Assembly (NCBI GenBank): GCA_025358255.1
Contig: JANYKC010000039.1
Coordinates: 62,001-126,000 of the forward strand
Source: Spirochaetaceae bacterium
GTDB taxonomy: Bacteria; Spirochaetota; Spirochaetia; Treponematales; Rectinemataceae
Direction of reading: 5' to 3'
DNA length: 64,000 bases
The notes below the pieces were generated by a model. That model worked only from the letters and a program-made list of their open reading frames with translations, made no database searches and was not told the DNA's origin. Positions 8,839-17,906 of the stretch are shown piece after piece (positions within the stretch are counted from its first letter, which is position 1; each line of letters begins with the position of its first letter). The position numbers were made by a program, and so were the translations under genes.

Positions 8839-9643
8839 ACCTCCCAATTATGACTTTTCGGCCTTGGGCCGGGCTGATCTGGAGACCTCGCTCGCACAGG
8901 CGCTGGAACGCGCCGAGGAGGCGGAGAAGGTCGAGCGCGCCTTCCTTTCCGCCATGACCCACGAGCTGCGCACGCCCCTCAACGCGGTGCTCGGCTTCAC
9001 GGATGCCCTCCTCCAGGGCATCTCGGGACCCATCAATGACGTGCAGCGCCGCCAGCTTGGCTCGATCGAGAGGAGCGCCAAGCGCCTCATCGAGCTCGTG
9101 AACGACACCCTTGACCTCACCAAGGCCCTCACAGGCGGCCTCGAGCCGGCGATCGAGGAATTCGACCTGGGACTTGCCATCGAGACCGTGGCCAGGGACA
9201 TACGCGCCGAACCCGAGCGGCGAGGCCTTCCCCTCGAGCTCGCCCTCGGGGAAGGCGGCTGTGCCCTGGGCGACCGTCGCCGCGTGCAGCAGGTCCTGCG
9301 CCACCTCATGTCGAACGCCTTCAAATTTACCGATTCCGGAAAGGTGCGCGTCGAGCTCGCCATGTCAGCCGGCGTGGCGCGCGTAGCCGTCATCGATACG
9401 GGCATCGGGATAGCCCCCGCCAACCTCGACCTCATCTGGAAGCCCTTCCGCCAGCTCGATACAGGGCACGCGCGGCATTACGACGGCGCGGGCCTGGGGC
9501 TTTCGCTGGCCAAGCTCATGATCGAGGCCATGGGCGGCAAGGTCTTCGTGGAGAGCGAAGAGGGCAAGGGCAGCAGTTTCGGATTCGAGCTGCCCACCGC
9601 GCGCCCGGGCATTCCCCTGCCGATAGGGAAAAAAACCCTCTAG
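8828..9643 (+). CDS. Cytoplasmic sensor histidine kinase
   Basis: Histidine kinase of 271 residues without a recognisable input domain. A short N-terminal helix leads to the dimerisation/phosphoacceptor helix, with the H-box [15 protein letters not shown] (His about 45). The ATPase domain follows with the N-box [10 protein letters not shown]1 box [10 protein letters not shown] and G2 box [12 protein letters not shown]. It starts with GTG 8828 inside the HD-GYP gene (GGGAGCG upstream) and is read in another frame, so translation should be coupled. It is likely the partner of that response regulator. The stop overlaps the stop of the convergent chemoreceptor gene at CTAG (9640-9643). Confidence 0.9.
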   Translation: MTHEPPNYDFSALGRADLETSLAQALERAEEAEKVERAFLSAMTHELRTPLNAVLGFTDALLQGISGPINDVQRRQLGSIERSAKRLIELVNDTLDLTKALTGGLEPAIEEFDLGLAIETVARDIRAEPERRGLPLELALGEGGCALGDRRRVQQVLRHLMSNAFKFTDSGKVRVELAMSAGVARVAVIDTGIGIAPANLDLIWKPFRQLDTGHARHYDGAGLGLSLAKLMIEAMGGKVFVESEEGKGSSFGFELPTARPGIPLPIGKKTL

Positions 9644-11373
9644 AATTCCTCGAAGTCCGCGTCGCCGTCACCGGACGCCTCGAAACGGCCCTCGGACTTG
9701 ACGGGAACGATGGACGTCGTTCGATGCCCGCCGGTTTTTTCTGGAAGCCTAGGCTGGACCGCCCGGGCCGTTCGCAGCGGTGATGCCGCCTTGGCTCCGC
9801 CGACGCCCTTCTTGGCCGTGCCGCTGGCCTGACCGCTGGCCTGACCGCTGGCTGGACCCTTGCCCCCGAGGTCGGCCCCGCCGGTCTTGAAAAAGGCCAG
9901 CACATCATTGAGACTCGTGGACTGGCTCGAAAGCTCCTCGGCCATGGAGGCGAGCTCCTCGGAGGCCGAGGCGTTCTGCTGGATCACGCTGTCGAGCTGG
10001 GAGATGGCCTTCATGATCTGGCCGGCCCCCGCGCTCTGCTCGGCGCTCGAGGCGCTGATCTCCTGGACGAGGTCTGATGTCTTCTTGATGTCGGGGACAA
10101 TCATGGAAAGCAGGGATGAGGCCTCCTCGGCCACCTGCACGCTGCTCTTGGACAATCCGACGATCTCGCCTGCCGCGACCTGGCTCCTCTCGGCGAGCTT
10201 GCGTACTTCGCTGGCGACGACGGCGAAGCCCTTGCCGGCCTCGCCCGCCCTGGCCGCCTCGATGGCGGCATTGAGCGCCAGAAGATTGGTCTGCCTGGCG
10301 ATCTCCTCGATGATGCCGATCTTGCCGGCTATCTGCTTCATCGCCAAGACCGTCTCAATCACCGCCTTCCCGCCCTTCTCGGCGTCCAGGGCGGCCTTGC
10401 GCGCCATCTGGTTCGTGGTCCCGGAATTGTCGGCGTTCTGCCGGATGGCGGCGCTCATCTCCTCCATCGAGGAGGACACTTCCTCCGCGCTGGCGGCCTG
10501 TTCCGTGGCCCCCTGGGAAAGCTGCTGGGCGGTGGAACTGATCTGCGCGGAGCCCGCGGCCACGTTCAAGCCGATGCCGTTGATGTTCGTCACGATGCGC
10601 CTGAGCGACGAGCTCATGGCAGCGAAGGACCGGGCGAGCTCTCCCGTCTCGTCCCCTCCATCCAGGTATTTCGCGTCAACGGTGGACCGAAGGTCCCCTG
10701 CCGCGATCAGGGCGGAAAGGGCGGAGAGCGAGACGAGGGGCAGGCTCACGGCCCGCCCGATGAAGAAGGCGATGAGGACGGAGAGGAGGATCGCGGCTAC
10801 GCTCGCAAGCGAAATGAGGAGGATGGTCCTTGCGAATATCGCGTCGAATTCGGCGTCGCCCTCTTTCATCTCGCCTTCGAGGGACGCGGAAATACTGGCC
10901 GCGGGAGCCTTGAAGCCATCAATGACCTTGTCGAGCTCCGCGTCGAGGGCCTGGATCTCCGGAGTCATCGCCTGGCCCGCCTTCAGGAGGGGCAGCATCC
11001 TTGTCTCGAAGGTCTTGACTAGCAGTTCGAATGCCGTCCTGGCCTCGGACGCCGCTTTCTTCTCCGCGTCCGTATCCAAGGCGCCGGCCAGCGCATCAAG
11101 GACTTTCAGCTCCGAAGCCTTGGCCGCGCTCCATAGCCTGGCGCTCTCATCCAGGCGCCGGTTGATCTCCGCGTCCGCGATGATGCGGTACAGGCGATCC
11201 GGGCTGTTTTCCACCTGCGAAGCCAGGACGGAATCCTCGGCCTTCCTCGCCCCTGCGTCCTGAATCCCCTTGAGCCGTTGGAGGGCGCTGGAGCTTACAA
11301 GGAAAATCCCGGCCATCAGGAACACTACGGCACCGAATCCCGCGAAAAGCTTGGCTGCGATCTTGAACTTCAT
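9640..11373 (-). CDS. Methyl-accepting chemotaxis protein
   Basis: Transmembrane chemoreceptor of 577 residues. TM1 is at about 7-30, an all-helical periplasmic sensor at about 31-183, TM2 at about 184-207, then HAMP and a long signalling coiled coil. The highly conserved tip is present (about 355-390, [21 protein letters not shown]). The C-terminal linker is low complexity, with three 12-base tandem units coding SGQA repeats. The last residues are DFEEF. An aromatic-x-x-F end resembles the CheR/CheB tethering pentapeptide of some receptors (inference). The start is followed by the typical [13 protein letters not shown] membrane helix. Confidence 0.94.
   Translation of the reverse strand: MKFKIAAKLFAGFGAVVFLMAGIFLVSSSALQRLKGIQDAGARKAEDSVLASQVENSPDRLYRIIADAEINRRLDESARLWSAAKASELKVLDALAGALDTDAEKKAASEARTAFELLVKTFETRMLPLLKAGQAMTPEIQALDAELDKVIDGFKAPAASISASLEGEMKEGDAEFDAIFARTILLISLASVAAILLSVLIAFFIGRAVSLPLVSLSALSALIAAGDLRSTVDAKYLDGGDETGELARSFAAMSSSLRRIVTNINGIGLNVAAGSAQISSTAQQLSQGATEQAASAEEVSSSMEEMSAAIRQNADNSGTTNQMARKAALDAEKGGKAVIETVLAMKQIAGKIGIIEEIARQTNLLALNAAIEAARAGEAGKGFAVVASEVRKLAERSQVAAGEIVGLSKSSVQVAEEASSLLSMIVPDIKKTSDLVQEISASSAEQSAGAGQIMKAISQLDSVIQQNASASEELASMAEELSSQSTSLNDVLAFFKTGGADLGGKGPASGQASGQASGTAKKGVGGAKAASPLRTARAVQPRLPEKTGGHRTTSIVPVKSEGRFEASGDGDADFEEF
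9823..9858 (-). repeat. Three 12-bp tandem units in the chemoreceptor linker
   Basis: GCTGGCCTGACC occurs at 9823-9834 and 9835-9846, then a variant GCTGGCTGGACC at 9847-9858. The units are in frame and code for SGQA-type repeats near the C-terminus of the chemoreceptor. Confidence 0.75.
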
Positions 11374-11438
11374 GAATACCTTCCCTTAAAGTCATGGAAT
11401 CCCGCCATTCATCCGGCACCAGGCGACAAGATGGGATA

Positions 11439-11467
11439 ATTGTAGGCGAGCGAAATGGATTTTTCAA
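11439..11467 (-). promoter_or_regulatory. Predicted sigma70-type promoter for the chemoreceptor
   Basis: On the minus strand TTGAAA (11467-11462) and TACAAT (11444-11439) are separated by 17 bases, a near-consensus arrangement about 65 bases upstream of the ATG at 11373. Confidence 0.55.
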
Positions 11468-11542
11468 TATGCCAGGTGGCAAGCGTCCACCGGATGGGCG
11501 ATTTCCCCGCCTCCATGCTATGATGCGGTCCCAGGAAGGACC

Positions 11543-12289
11543 ATGATCACCAAGTCCCAGCTGAGATTCTACGCCTCGCTCAAGGACGGGAAAGCCCGCG
11601 CCGGGAGCGGCCTTTTCCTGGCCGAGGGCCACAAGATCGTGCGCGAGGGCCTCAAGTCGTCCTGTCCCTGCGAGATCGCCTTCGTGCGCGAAGGCCACTT
11701 CGGGGACGACGAGGAGACTGACCGCCTCCTTTCGAACCGCAAGGTCGAGGTGCTCGGCGAGGAGGAGTTCCGCAAGCTCTCGCTCACGGAGCATCCCCAG
11801 GGGATCCTGGGCGTCTTCGACTACCGGAGCCTCATCGTAACGGCTCCGGGCGCGCAGGAGATCGTCGCGCTTTTCGACCTGGCCGACCCCCGCAACATGG
11901 GCACGATAATCCGCTCGGCCGACTGGTTCGGCCTCCATGAGTTCATCGTGGGCGAGTCCTGCGTGGACATTTTCAACGAGAAGGTCGTGCGTTCGACCAT
12001 GGGCTCCGTTTTCCACAGCCGCTTCGTCCTGGCCACGGACCTGGCGCGGGAGCTGGCTGCGCTCAGGCCAGGCTACCGCATCGTCACCGCCGACCTGGGG
12101 GGCGTGGACTACCGGGACAGGAAGCGGGGTGGAAAGACCGCATTGGTGTTTTCCAACGAGGCCCGCGGCCCTTCGGAGGCCATCCTCGCCGTCACCGACG
12201 AGGTCATCACCATCCCGGGCGGAGGTCAAGCGGAATCGCTCAACGTGTCCTGCGCGGCGGCCATCATCATGGCGGGCATCCGGCCCTGA
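11543..12289 (+). CDS. TrmH/SpoU family RNA 2'-O-methyltransferase
   Basis: Predicted S-adenosylmethionine-dependent 2'-O-ribose methyltransferase for rRNA or tRNA, 248 residues. The N-terminal substrate-binding part (about 1-95) includes FLAEGHKIVREGL. The C-terminal SPOUT domain has the three family motifs: DPRNMGTIIRSADWFG, LVFSNEARGPSE and ITIPGGGQAESLNVSCAAAI, the last forming the deep trefoil knot. Start at ATG 11543 with AGGAAGG upstream. It is transcribed divergently from the chemoreceptor. The RNA and position modified cannot be told from the sequence. Confidence 0.9.
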   Translation: MITKSQLRFYASLKDGKARAGSGLFLAEGHKIVREGLKSSCPCEIAFVREGHFGDDEETDRLLSNRKVEVLGEEEFRKLSLTEHPQGILGVFDYRSLIVTAPGAQEIVALFDLADPRNMGTIIRSADWFGLHEFIVGESCVDIFNEKVVRSTMGSVFHSRFVLATDLARELAALRPGYRIVTADLGGVDYRDRKRGGKTALVFSNEARGPSEAILAVTDEVITIPGGGQAESLNVSCAAAIIMAGIRP

Positions 12290-12316
12290 AATGGCGCCCC
12301 ATGCCACGCGGCCGGG

Positions 12317-13861
12317 TCAGTGGCCCGAGGCGGCCTTGCAGATGGCCTGCGCCACCTTGAGGCCATCGGCCGCGGAGCTCACGATGCCGCCCGACCAGCC
12401 CGAGCCTTCGCCCGCGACATAGAGGTTCTCCCAGCGCGAGCACAGCAGTTCTGGATGGCGGATGGCCTGGATGGGGGCGCTGGTCTTGCTCTCGAGCCCC
12501 AGGATGAGGCCGTTCTCGTAGCCCTGGAGCTTCCCGCAAAAGGCTTTCAGTCCCTCGCGGAGGGGGCCGGCGAGGCCCGCGGGAAGGAGCTCGCCCAGGT
12601 CTGCGGCGACCAGCCCGAGGGGGAAGCTCGATGCGGGGAGGCTGCCTCCGGCCTTTCCGGCCAGGAAGTCCCGCACGGACATCGCGGGGGCGCGCCAGCT
12701 TCCCGAAAAGGCGAAATACCCGCGCTCAAGGGCCTCGAGCCAGTCGAGGGCCTCGGCGGCGCCGACCTCCCGTGAGAGGAAGGACCCCAGGCTGAGCTCG
12801 GCGACGACCGCCGCGTTGGCGTAGCGACCGGCCCGCGCGTAGTCGCTCTTGCCGTTCACAAGGCTTGTCCCCTGGTACGCGGCGGCGGGTACGACCACGC
12901 CGCCAGGGCACATGCAGAAGGAATACACGCCCCTGCCGTCGGAAGCCTGGGCGGAAAGCCGGTATTCGGCGGCCTTCACGCCGGGGATGGCATCCATCCC
13001 CCACTGGGCCTGGTTGATCACGCGCTGCTCGTGCTCCGCGCGGAAGCCGATCGCGAAGTTCTTCGCCTTGAAGGGAAGCCCGCGGCCCATGAGCATCCGG
13101 TAGGTCTCGTAGGCCGAGTGGCCGCAGGCGAAGACAAACCAGTCGGCCTCGACAGCCCCGTCGGCCGTGGCCACGGACAGGGCCCGCTCCCCCCTCGTTG
13201 CAAGGTCGGTGGCGGCAGTGTCGAAACGGAAGTCCACGCCGAGCGCGGAAAGCGACCCGCGCATCCTCCGCGTCATCCCGAGGAGATTGTCGCTCCCGAG
13301 ATGGGGATGGGTCATGTAGGCGATCTCCGCCGGGGCGCCGGCGGCCATGAAGTCCGAGAATATGTAGTCCCGCTCCGGCCCTATGCCCTTGCTCCGCGAG
13401 GAGAGCTTGCCGTCCGAGAAGGTGCCGGCGCCGCCTTCCCCATAGGCGTAATTGTCGGTTCCGGAGAAGTCGCCGCCGGCCTCGAAGGACTCGATGGCGG
13501 CCTTGCGCCTGTCCACGGGGCTGCCGCGCTCGAGGATGGTGACCTTGAAGCCACTGCGCGCGAGATAGGCCGCGGCGAAGGTGCCCGCAGGCCCCGAGCC
13601 CACGACGACGACCTTCCGCCCCCGGCCGACCGCCTGGTGCCCGAGTCCCGCCGCCTTCGGTGCCTCGCCCTTTGGGAGGGCGCTCGAGGTCACGCCCACC
13701 CGGTACTGCCATTCGATGCGGTACTTCCGGCGGGCGTCCAGGCTTTTATTCAGTATTGTGAAGGAAAATTCCCGCAAGCCCGTCTTCTTTGCGATCGCGG
13801 GCCGCAAGGCCTCCTCGCTTTCGCCGGCGGCCATCCGGAGGTCGTATTCCGAGTATCCCAT
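12317..13861 (-). CDS. FAD-dependent oxidoreductase (COG2509-like)
   Basis: Uncharacterised flavoprotein of 514 residues. An N-terminal region of about 80 residues (TGLREFSFTILNKSLDARRKY) precedes the FAD-binding Rossmann motif VVVVGSGPAGTFAAAYLARSG (about 84-104). Later FAD contacts include YGEGGAGTFSDGKLSS and the C-terminal ENLYVAGEGSGWSGGI with SSAADGL. The length and the N-terminal extension fit the widespread FAD-dependent dehydrogenase family often called YtfP/COG2509, whose substrate is not known to me. It stands alone on the minus strand, 59 bases downstream of the lplA start region and convergent with the methyltransferase. Confidence 0.85.
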   Translation of the reverse strand: MGYSEYDLRMAAGESEEALRPAIAKKTGLREFSFTILNKSLDARRKYRIEWQYRVGVTSSALPKGEAPKAAGLGHQAVGRGRKVVVVGSGPAGTFAAAYLARSGFKVTILERGSPVDRRKAAIESFEAGGDFSGTDNYAYGEGGAGTFSDGKLSSRSKGIGPERDYIFSDFMAAGAPAEIAYMTHPHLGSDNLLGMTRRMRGSLSALGVDFRFDTAATDLATRGERALSVATADGAVEADWFVFACGHSAYETYRMLMGRGLPFKAKNFAIGFRAEHEQRVINQAQWGMDAIPGVKAAEYRLSAQASDGRGVYSFCMCPGGVVVPAAAYQGTSLVNGKSDYARAGRYANAAVVAELSLGSFLSREVGAAEALDWLEALERGYFAFSGSWRAPAMSVRDFLAGKAGGSLPASSFPLGLVAADLGELLPAGLAGPLREGLKAFCGKLQGYENGLILGLESKTSAPIQAIRHPELLCSRWENLYVAGEGSGWSGGIVSSAADGLKVAQAICKAASGH

Positions 13862-13920
13862 GGGGACATGCTACGCCGTTTCAGGGGAAAGGGACAAGAT
13901 GACGGCGCAAGACCGGGGTG

Positions 13921-14727
13921 TCAGCGCTTCAGGTTCCACTCGGGCGCCGAGTACTTCCCCGCCGCGATCCGCCGGGCCGCGGCCATCTCCGCCGGCGACA
14001 GGGCGTCGCGGAAGAGCTCGATGCCCAAGGGCGCCCAGCTCTCCTGAAAGCCCGCGCCCAGGGCAAGCGCCGCTTCCCCCCAGCGTATTTCCCGCCCGCA
14101 CAGGGAGCGCAGGCTCGTGACCCGGGCCTTCACGTCCTCGACGAGTCTACCCCGCATCTTCTCGGCGGGCACCTTGAGGACGCGGAACATGCGTTCCACG
14201 TCAAGGTCCAGGAGGAGGGTGCCATGCTGGAGGAGGCAGCCCTTCTTGCGGGTCTGGGCGTTGCCGGAGATTTTCCTCCCCCCGCTGTGGAGGTCGTTGA
14301 TCGGCGCGAAGGCCGCGGCCACGCCGAGGAGGGCGAGGCCACGGACAAGGCCGTCGCAGATCCTCTCGTAGGAGACGAGGATATCGGAGGGCGAAAGCGG
14401 GGAGCCCTCGGGCACGACGAGGGAATAGGTGATCTCGGCATCGTGGAAGACGGCTCCGCCACCGGTCACGCGGCGGACGGCGTCCACGCCGAAGGCGGTG
14501 CAGGCGTCCAGGTCCACCTCGTCCTTCATGGACTGGAAGTAGCCGATCGTCACGCAGGGTGGGGACCAGCTGTAGAAGCGAAGCGTCGGCAGGGACCTGC
14601 CCGAGGCCACCCCCTCGACGAGGGCTTCGTCGATCCCCATGTTGAGCGCCCCGGGGAAGCCGACATGGCCTTTGGCACCGGAGGCGGCGCCGGCTGGGTC
14701 GAGGCCGTCAATACAGCGCAGCTTCAT
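13921..14727 (-). CDS. lplA: Lipoate--protein ligase A, catalytic domain only
   Basis: Attaches lipoate to lipoyl domains of 2-oxoacid dehydrogenases or the glycine cleavage H protein. The 268 residues hold the biotin/lipoate ligase fold with RRVTGGGAVFHD (about 85-96) and the lysine motif in INDLHSGGRKISGNAQ (about 141-156). The protein ends at KYSAPEWNLKR, where the adenylation domain of longer LplA proteins ends, so the C-terminal accessory domain is missing. A domain of that type is instead fused to the upstream lipoyl synthase. The ATG overlaps the lipA stop as ATGA. Third gene of the TetR-lipA-lplA operon. Confidence 0.88.
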   Translation of the reverse strand: MKLRCIDGLDPAGAASGAKGHVGFPGALNMGIDEALVEGVASGRSLPTLRFYSWSPPCVTIGYFQSMKDEVDLDACTAFGVDAVRRVTGGGAVFHDAEITYSLVVPEGSPLSPSDILVSYERICDGLVRGLALLGVAAAFAPINDLHSGGRKISGNAQTRKKGCLLQHGTLLLDLDVERMFRVLKVPAEKMRGRLVEDVKARVTSLRSLCGREIRWGEAALALGAGFQESWAPLGIELFRDALSPAEMAAARRIAAGKYSAPEWNLKR

Positions 14728-15929
14728 GCCGGATCCTCGGCCCGTGGCCCAGTATCCAGGGCCAGTCCAAGCGTCAGCGCTATCTCCTGTGCGCTCGCGC
14801 CGAAGATGCGGAGGTCGGGGCGCGAAAAAGCCTTCATGGCGGCATCCCCCAGGCCGCTTTCGGGCGAGCCGGCGAGCGTGGCTTCCGCCGCCTCGAAGGC
14901 CTCCTCCGGATGGGCGAAAAAATCGCCTTCGACGCGCGCCTTTACCACAAGGCCCTCCCTCGTCTCGACCGTCACGCGGAGGAGCTTGCCACCAGGCACT
15001 TTCCGATCCAGGCGGCGCGTAGCCATCGTGGCGCCCTTCTCCGCGGAACCGGCAGGCGAAGCCTCGAAGCTCGACCGCGCGTGGTAGGAGGTGCGCGCGA
15101 GCGGGGCGGAGACCACGGAGACGAAACCCCGCTCCCGGGCCTCCCGGCCGTAGTCCGCGAAGGCTTGCGGACTTAGGTACTCGACCAGCTCGACCTGGGC
15201 GAGCGTCGGCCTAAGGTATTGGCCCAGGACAAGGCTGGTGCAGCCGGCGTCGCGCAGGTCGTCCATAGCGGCCAGGACCTCATCCTTCCTCTCGCCCAGG
15301 CCCAGCATGATGCTCGACTTGACCACGACCTTGCCGGAAGCCGCGGCCAGGCGCAGGCTGGTGAGGGATTTTCGGTAGGAAGCCCGGGCGTCGCGCAGGC
15401 CCTGGAGGCGTTCGACCGTCTCGATGTTATGGGCAAGGACGTCGGGATTGGCGGCCAGGACAGGCTCGATCTCGCCTTCCTGGAAATCGGGGATGAGGAC
15501 CTCGACGCGGGTACGCGGATTGCGCACGCGGATGGCGCGGATGCAGGCGGCGAAGTGGGCCGAGCCCCGGTCGTCCAGGTCGTCTCGGTCCACGCTCGTC
15601 ACGACGGTGTAGGCCAGGGAGAGCTCGGCGACCGCCTCGGCCAGGTCCTCGGCTTCGCCGGGGCGCAGCGGGTCACCGGAGGAGGCGCGGGAGACGGCGC
15701 AGAAGCGGCAGCCGCGGGTGCAGGTGGCGCCGAGGATCATGAAGGTGGCCGTCGAGGCGCCCCAGCATTCGCCCCGGTTGGGGCAGCGGGCTCCTTCGCA
15801 GACCGTATGGAGGCCTCGGCGGCGCAGGAGTTCGGACATGGACCGGCAGGAGTCGCCCGCCGGGATGCTGACTTTGAGCCATCCTGGTTTGCGCCCGAGG
15901 GGGGGGGGCGACCCCGGGCTTTCGCTCAT
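14724..15929 (-). CDS. lipA: Lipoyl synthase fused to an LplB-like C-terminal domain
   Basis: Radical SAM enzyme that inserts two sulfurs into protein-bound octanoyl groups. Residues about 1-300 are LipA: auxiliary cluster CEGARCPNRGEC (about 44-55), radical SAM CTRGCRFC (about 70-77), VTSVDRDDLDDRG and the SSIMLGLGE segment. LipA normally ends near residue 290-300. Here about 100 further residues follow, starting MATRRLDRKVPGGKLLRV, with RVEGDFFAHPEEAFEAAE and a helical tail. That pattern matches the lipoate-ligase C-terminal domain (PF10437, LplB in bipartite archaeal ligases), which the adjacent LplA lacks. The start overlaps the TetR stop (ATGA). Confidence 0.88.
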   Translation of the reverse strand: MSESPGSPPPLGRKPGWLKVSIPAGDSCRSMSELLRRRGLHTVCEGARCPNRGECWGASTATFMILGATCTRGCRFCAVSRASSGDPLRPGEAEDLAEAVAELSLAYTVVTSVDRDDLDDRGSAHFAACIRAIRVRNPRTRVEVLIPDFQEGEIEPVLAANPDVLAHNIETVERLQGLRDARASYRKSLTSLRLAAASGKVVVKSSIMLGLGERKDEVLAAMDDLRDAGCTSLVLGQYLRPTLAQVELVEYLSPQAFADYGREARERGFVSVVSAPLARTSYHARSSFEASPAGSAEKGATMATRRLDRKVPGGKLLRVTVETREGLVVKARVEGDFFAHPEEAFEAAEATLAGSPESGLGDAAMKAFSRPDLRIFGASAQEIALTLGLALDTGPRAEDPA

Positions 15930-16549
15930 TTCGTCGTTCCGCCCTCAAGCTTGCCGGTGGCGACAAGGCCAGCGCAGAAGAGGCGGGCCGCTTCCTCCAT
16001 CCCGCTCACGTCCTTTTTGCCAAGGATGGCGATGCGGAAAATGGTCGCCTCGATAAGGGCATAGAGGAGGTCGTCGGCCGCCTTGACGGAGAAGGAGCCG
16101 AACTCCCCGTTTTTCTGCCCTTCCACGACGACCCCGGCGATGATATGGCGGAGGCGGATGGTGCGGCGCCTGACCCTTTCGTCGGAATCCCCGCCTGATG
16201 CCCGGATGTGGCCCAGATAGTCGATGATGACGGAGAGCAAGCGGCTGCTTTTGACGCACTGCTCGACCGCCATGACGGCGATGCCGATTATCTTGTCCGC
16301 CTGGGAGAGCGAGGGCTGCGCGGCGATGCTCCTGATGGAGACCTCGAGCTTTTCGGTGAACAGCTTTATGCTGAAAGTAAATATCTCGCGCTTGTTCTTG
16401 AAATACAGATAGAGGATGGTTCGCGTGATGCCACAGCGTTCTGCTATTTTCTGGAACGTGGTATCCTCGTAGCCTTCCTCGACAAAGACATCCAGGGATT
16501 TTTCGAGGATTTCCCTCTTCCTTTTGTCGTGCTCCACGGCAATTGACAC
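15926..16549 (-). CDS. TetR family regulator of the lipoate operon
   Basis: A 207-residue TetR-type DNA-binding protein. The helix-turn-helix lies at about residues 8-55 (KREILEKSLDVFVEEGYEDTT, then KIAERCGITRTILYLYF). GTG 16549 is chosen because AAGGGGGTGAAA precedes it at good spacing. Its stop overlaps the lipA start by four bases, so regulator and lipoate enzymes are cotranscribed and probably linked functionally. A -10-like TATACT lies at 16579-16574 within the imperfect inverted sequence TTAGTATAGTAA, a plausible autoregulatory operator. The ligand is unknown; an acyl-CoA or lipoate-related molecule is possible. Confidence 0.85.
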   Translation of the reverse strand: MSIAVEHDKRKREILEKSLDVFVEEGYEDTTFQKIAERCGITRTILYLYFKNKREIFTFSIKLFTEKLEVSIRSIAAQPSLSQADKIIGIAVMAVEQCVKSSRLLSVIIDYLGHIRASGGDSDERVRRRTIRLRHIIAGVVVEGQKNGEFGSFSVKAADDLLYALIEATIFRIAILGKKDVSGMEEAARLFCAGLVATGKLEGGTTK

Positions 16550-16620
16550 TTTCACCCCCTTCGTCGAGCTGTTAGTATAGTAATATTGTCGCGCTTCGGG
16601 AAGGGCGGCGCGCTTTTTGC

Positions 16621-16649
16621 TTGCCCGATTCGCGGCGCCATCGTATGGT
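16621..16649 (+). promoter_or_regulatory. Predicted sigma70-type promoter for the PAS histidine kinase
   Basis: TTGCCC (16621-16626) and TATGGT (16644-16649), spacer 17 bases. A start near 16656 would leave a short leader holding only the GGAGGA ribosome site (16661-16666). Confidence 0.45.
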
Positions 16650-16670
16650 TTTATGTCTTCGGAGGAATTG

Positions 16671-17900
16671 ATGGCAGTCATGTTCGAGAGAAGCGCCGCA
16701 AGCGAGCGTGAAAACCCCGCCAAGGTCAAGGAAGACGCCGCCATGATAGCCGCGTCCTTCCTCCCCCGCCTCTTTGACACCCATCCGCTCTTGACCTTTG
16801 TCCTCAACCGCCAAGGCCAGATCGTCTACGCCAATCCCCATGTCCTGGACCTGGCAGCCGCCACCGAGCTTTCAAGCCTCATCGGGCGCCGCATCGGGGA
16901 AGCCTTGGGCTGTGTCCACTCGGCCGACGGTCCTGACGGCTGTGGGACGGGAGAAAACTGCGGCTTTTGCGGCAACAACCGGGCCTTCAAGACCGCGATA
17001 GCCCGGCTCGATGCATTCCTGGCAGAGGCTTCCCACAACGGGAAGCTGGCCGTTGAAAGGCAGGTCAGCTCGGAGGAGTGCAACATCACCCGCTCCCCCG
17101 ACCTGAATCTCCAGCCCCTTTCCGAATCCTCGCTGGATCTCCGCATCTGGACAGAAGCCATCGAGGTCGATGGAAAGGGCTTCATCATGGTCTCGGCCGA
17201 GGACATCTCCGCCGAGAAGCGGCGCGAAGTCCTCGAGCGGGTCTTTTACCATGACATAGCCAACACCGCATCGGGCATCAGCACGATACTCGAGTTGCTC
17301 CAGCTCATGGATGAAAAACCCAACGAGCGCTATCTCCGTCTCCTCAAGTCGGCGGCCGACCAGCTCGTGGAGGAGATCGAATCCCAACGCGCCCTCAAGG
17401 CGGCCGAATCGCGGGAGCTGGCCGTGCGGATGCAGATCCTCGAGGGCAGGGCAGCTCTCGCGGCAACCCTGGATCTCTTCGCCTACAAGCTTGAAGGGAA
17501 GGACATCAGCCTCAAGCTCTCGCCCGGGACCGCGCGCGTGGCGATCAACAGCGATCCGACCCTCCTCCGCCGCGTCCTTGTGAACATGATCAAGAACGCC
17601 ATCGAAGCGGCCGTGCGGGGCGAAGTCCTCCTTGCCGGCATCAACATGGAGGACGGCTGCGCGAAGGGCGAAGCCGCTGGCGCGGGATGGGCGGTGTTCT
17701 GGGTGAAAAACAGCGCAGTCATGCCTGAAGTCGCGAGGCGAAGGGTATTCCACCGCTCCTTCTCTACCAAGGGGAGGGGCCGGGGCACGGGCACCTATTC
17801 CATGCGCCTCCTGGCCGAAAGCTACCTCAATGGCAAGGTGAGCTTCAGCTCGAAGGAGGGAGAGGGAACGGTCTTCGAAGTCAGGATACCCCTGGCCTGA
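16671..17900 (+). CDS. PAS histidine kinase with cysteine-cluster PAS domain
   Basis: Cytosolic sensor kinase of 409 residues. The PAS domain (about 30-180) contains four cysteines at about residues 80-100, in the pattern C-x10-CG-x4-CGxC. Such clusters are seen in PAS domains suspected of binding metal, an Fe-S centre or a redox signal (inference). The phosphoacceptor region is FYHDIANTASGI (about 190-200), an HDxxN-type H-box, followed by an ATPase domain with the N-box NMIKNAIEA and GRGRGTGTYSMRLL. ATG 16671 is chosen for its GGAGGA site; earlier in-frame ATGs lie in the promoter. Divergent from the lipoate operon; no response regulator is adjacent. Confidence 0.85.
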   Translation: MAVMFERSAASERENPAKVKEDAAMIAASFLPRLFDTHPLLTFVLNRQGQIVYANPHVLDLAAATELSSLIGRRIGEALGCVHSADGPDGCGTGENCGFCGNNRAFKTAIARLDAFLAEASHNGKLAVERQVSSEECNITRSPDLNLQPLSESSLDLRIWTEAIEVDGKGFIMVSAEDISAEKRREVLERVFYHDIANTASGISTILELLQLMDEKPNERYLRLLKSAADQLVEEIESQRALKAAESRELAVRMQILEGRAALAATLDLFAYKLEGKDISLKLSPGTARVAINSDPTLLRRVLVNMIKNAIEAAVRGEVLLAGINMEDGCAKGEAAGAGWAVFWVKNSAVMPEVARRRVFHRSFSTKGRGRGTGTYSMRLLAESYLNGKVSFSSKEGEGTVFEVRIPLA

Positions 17901-17906
17901 ACCTCT

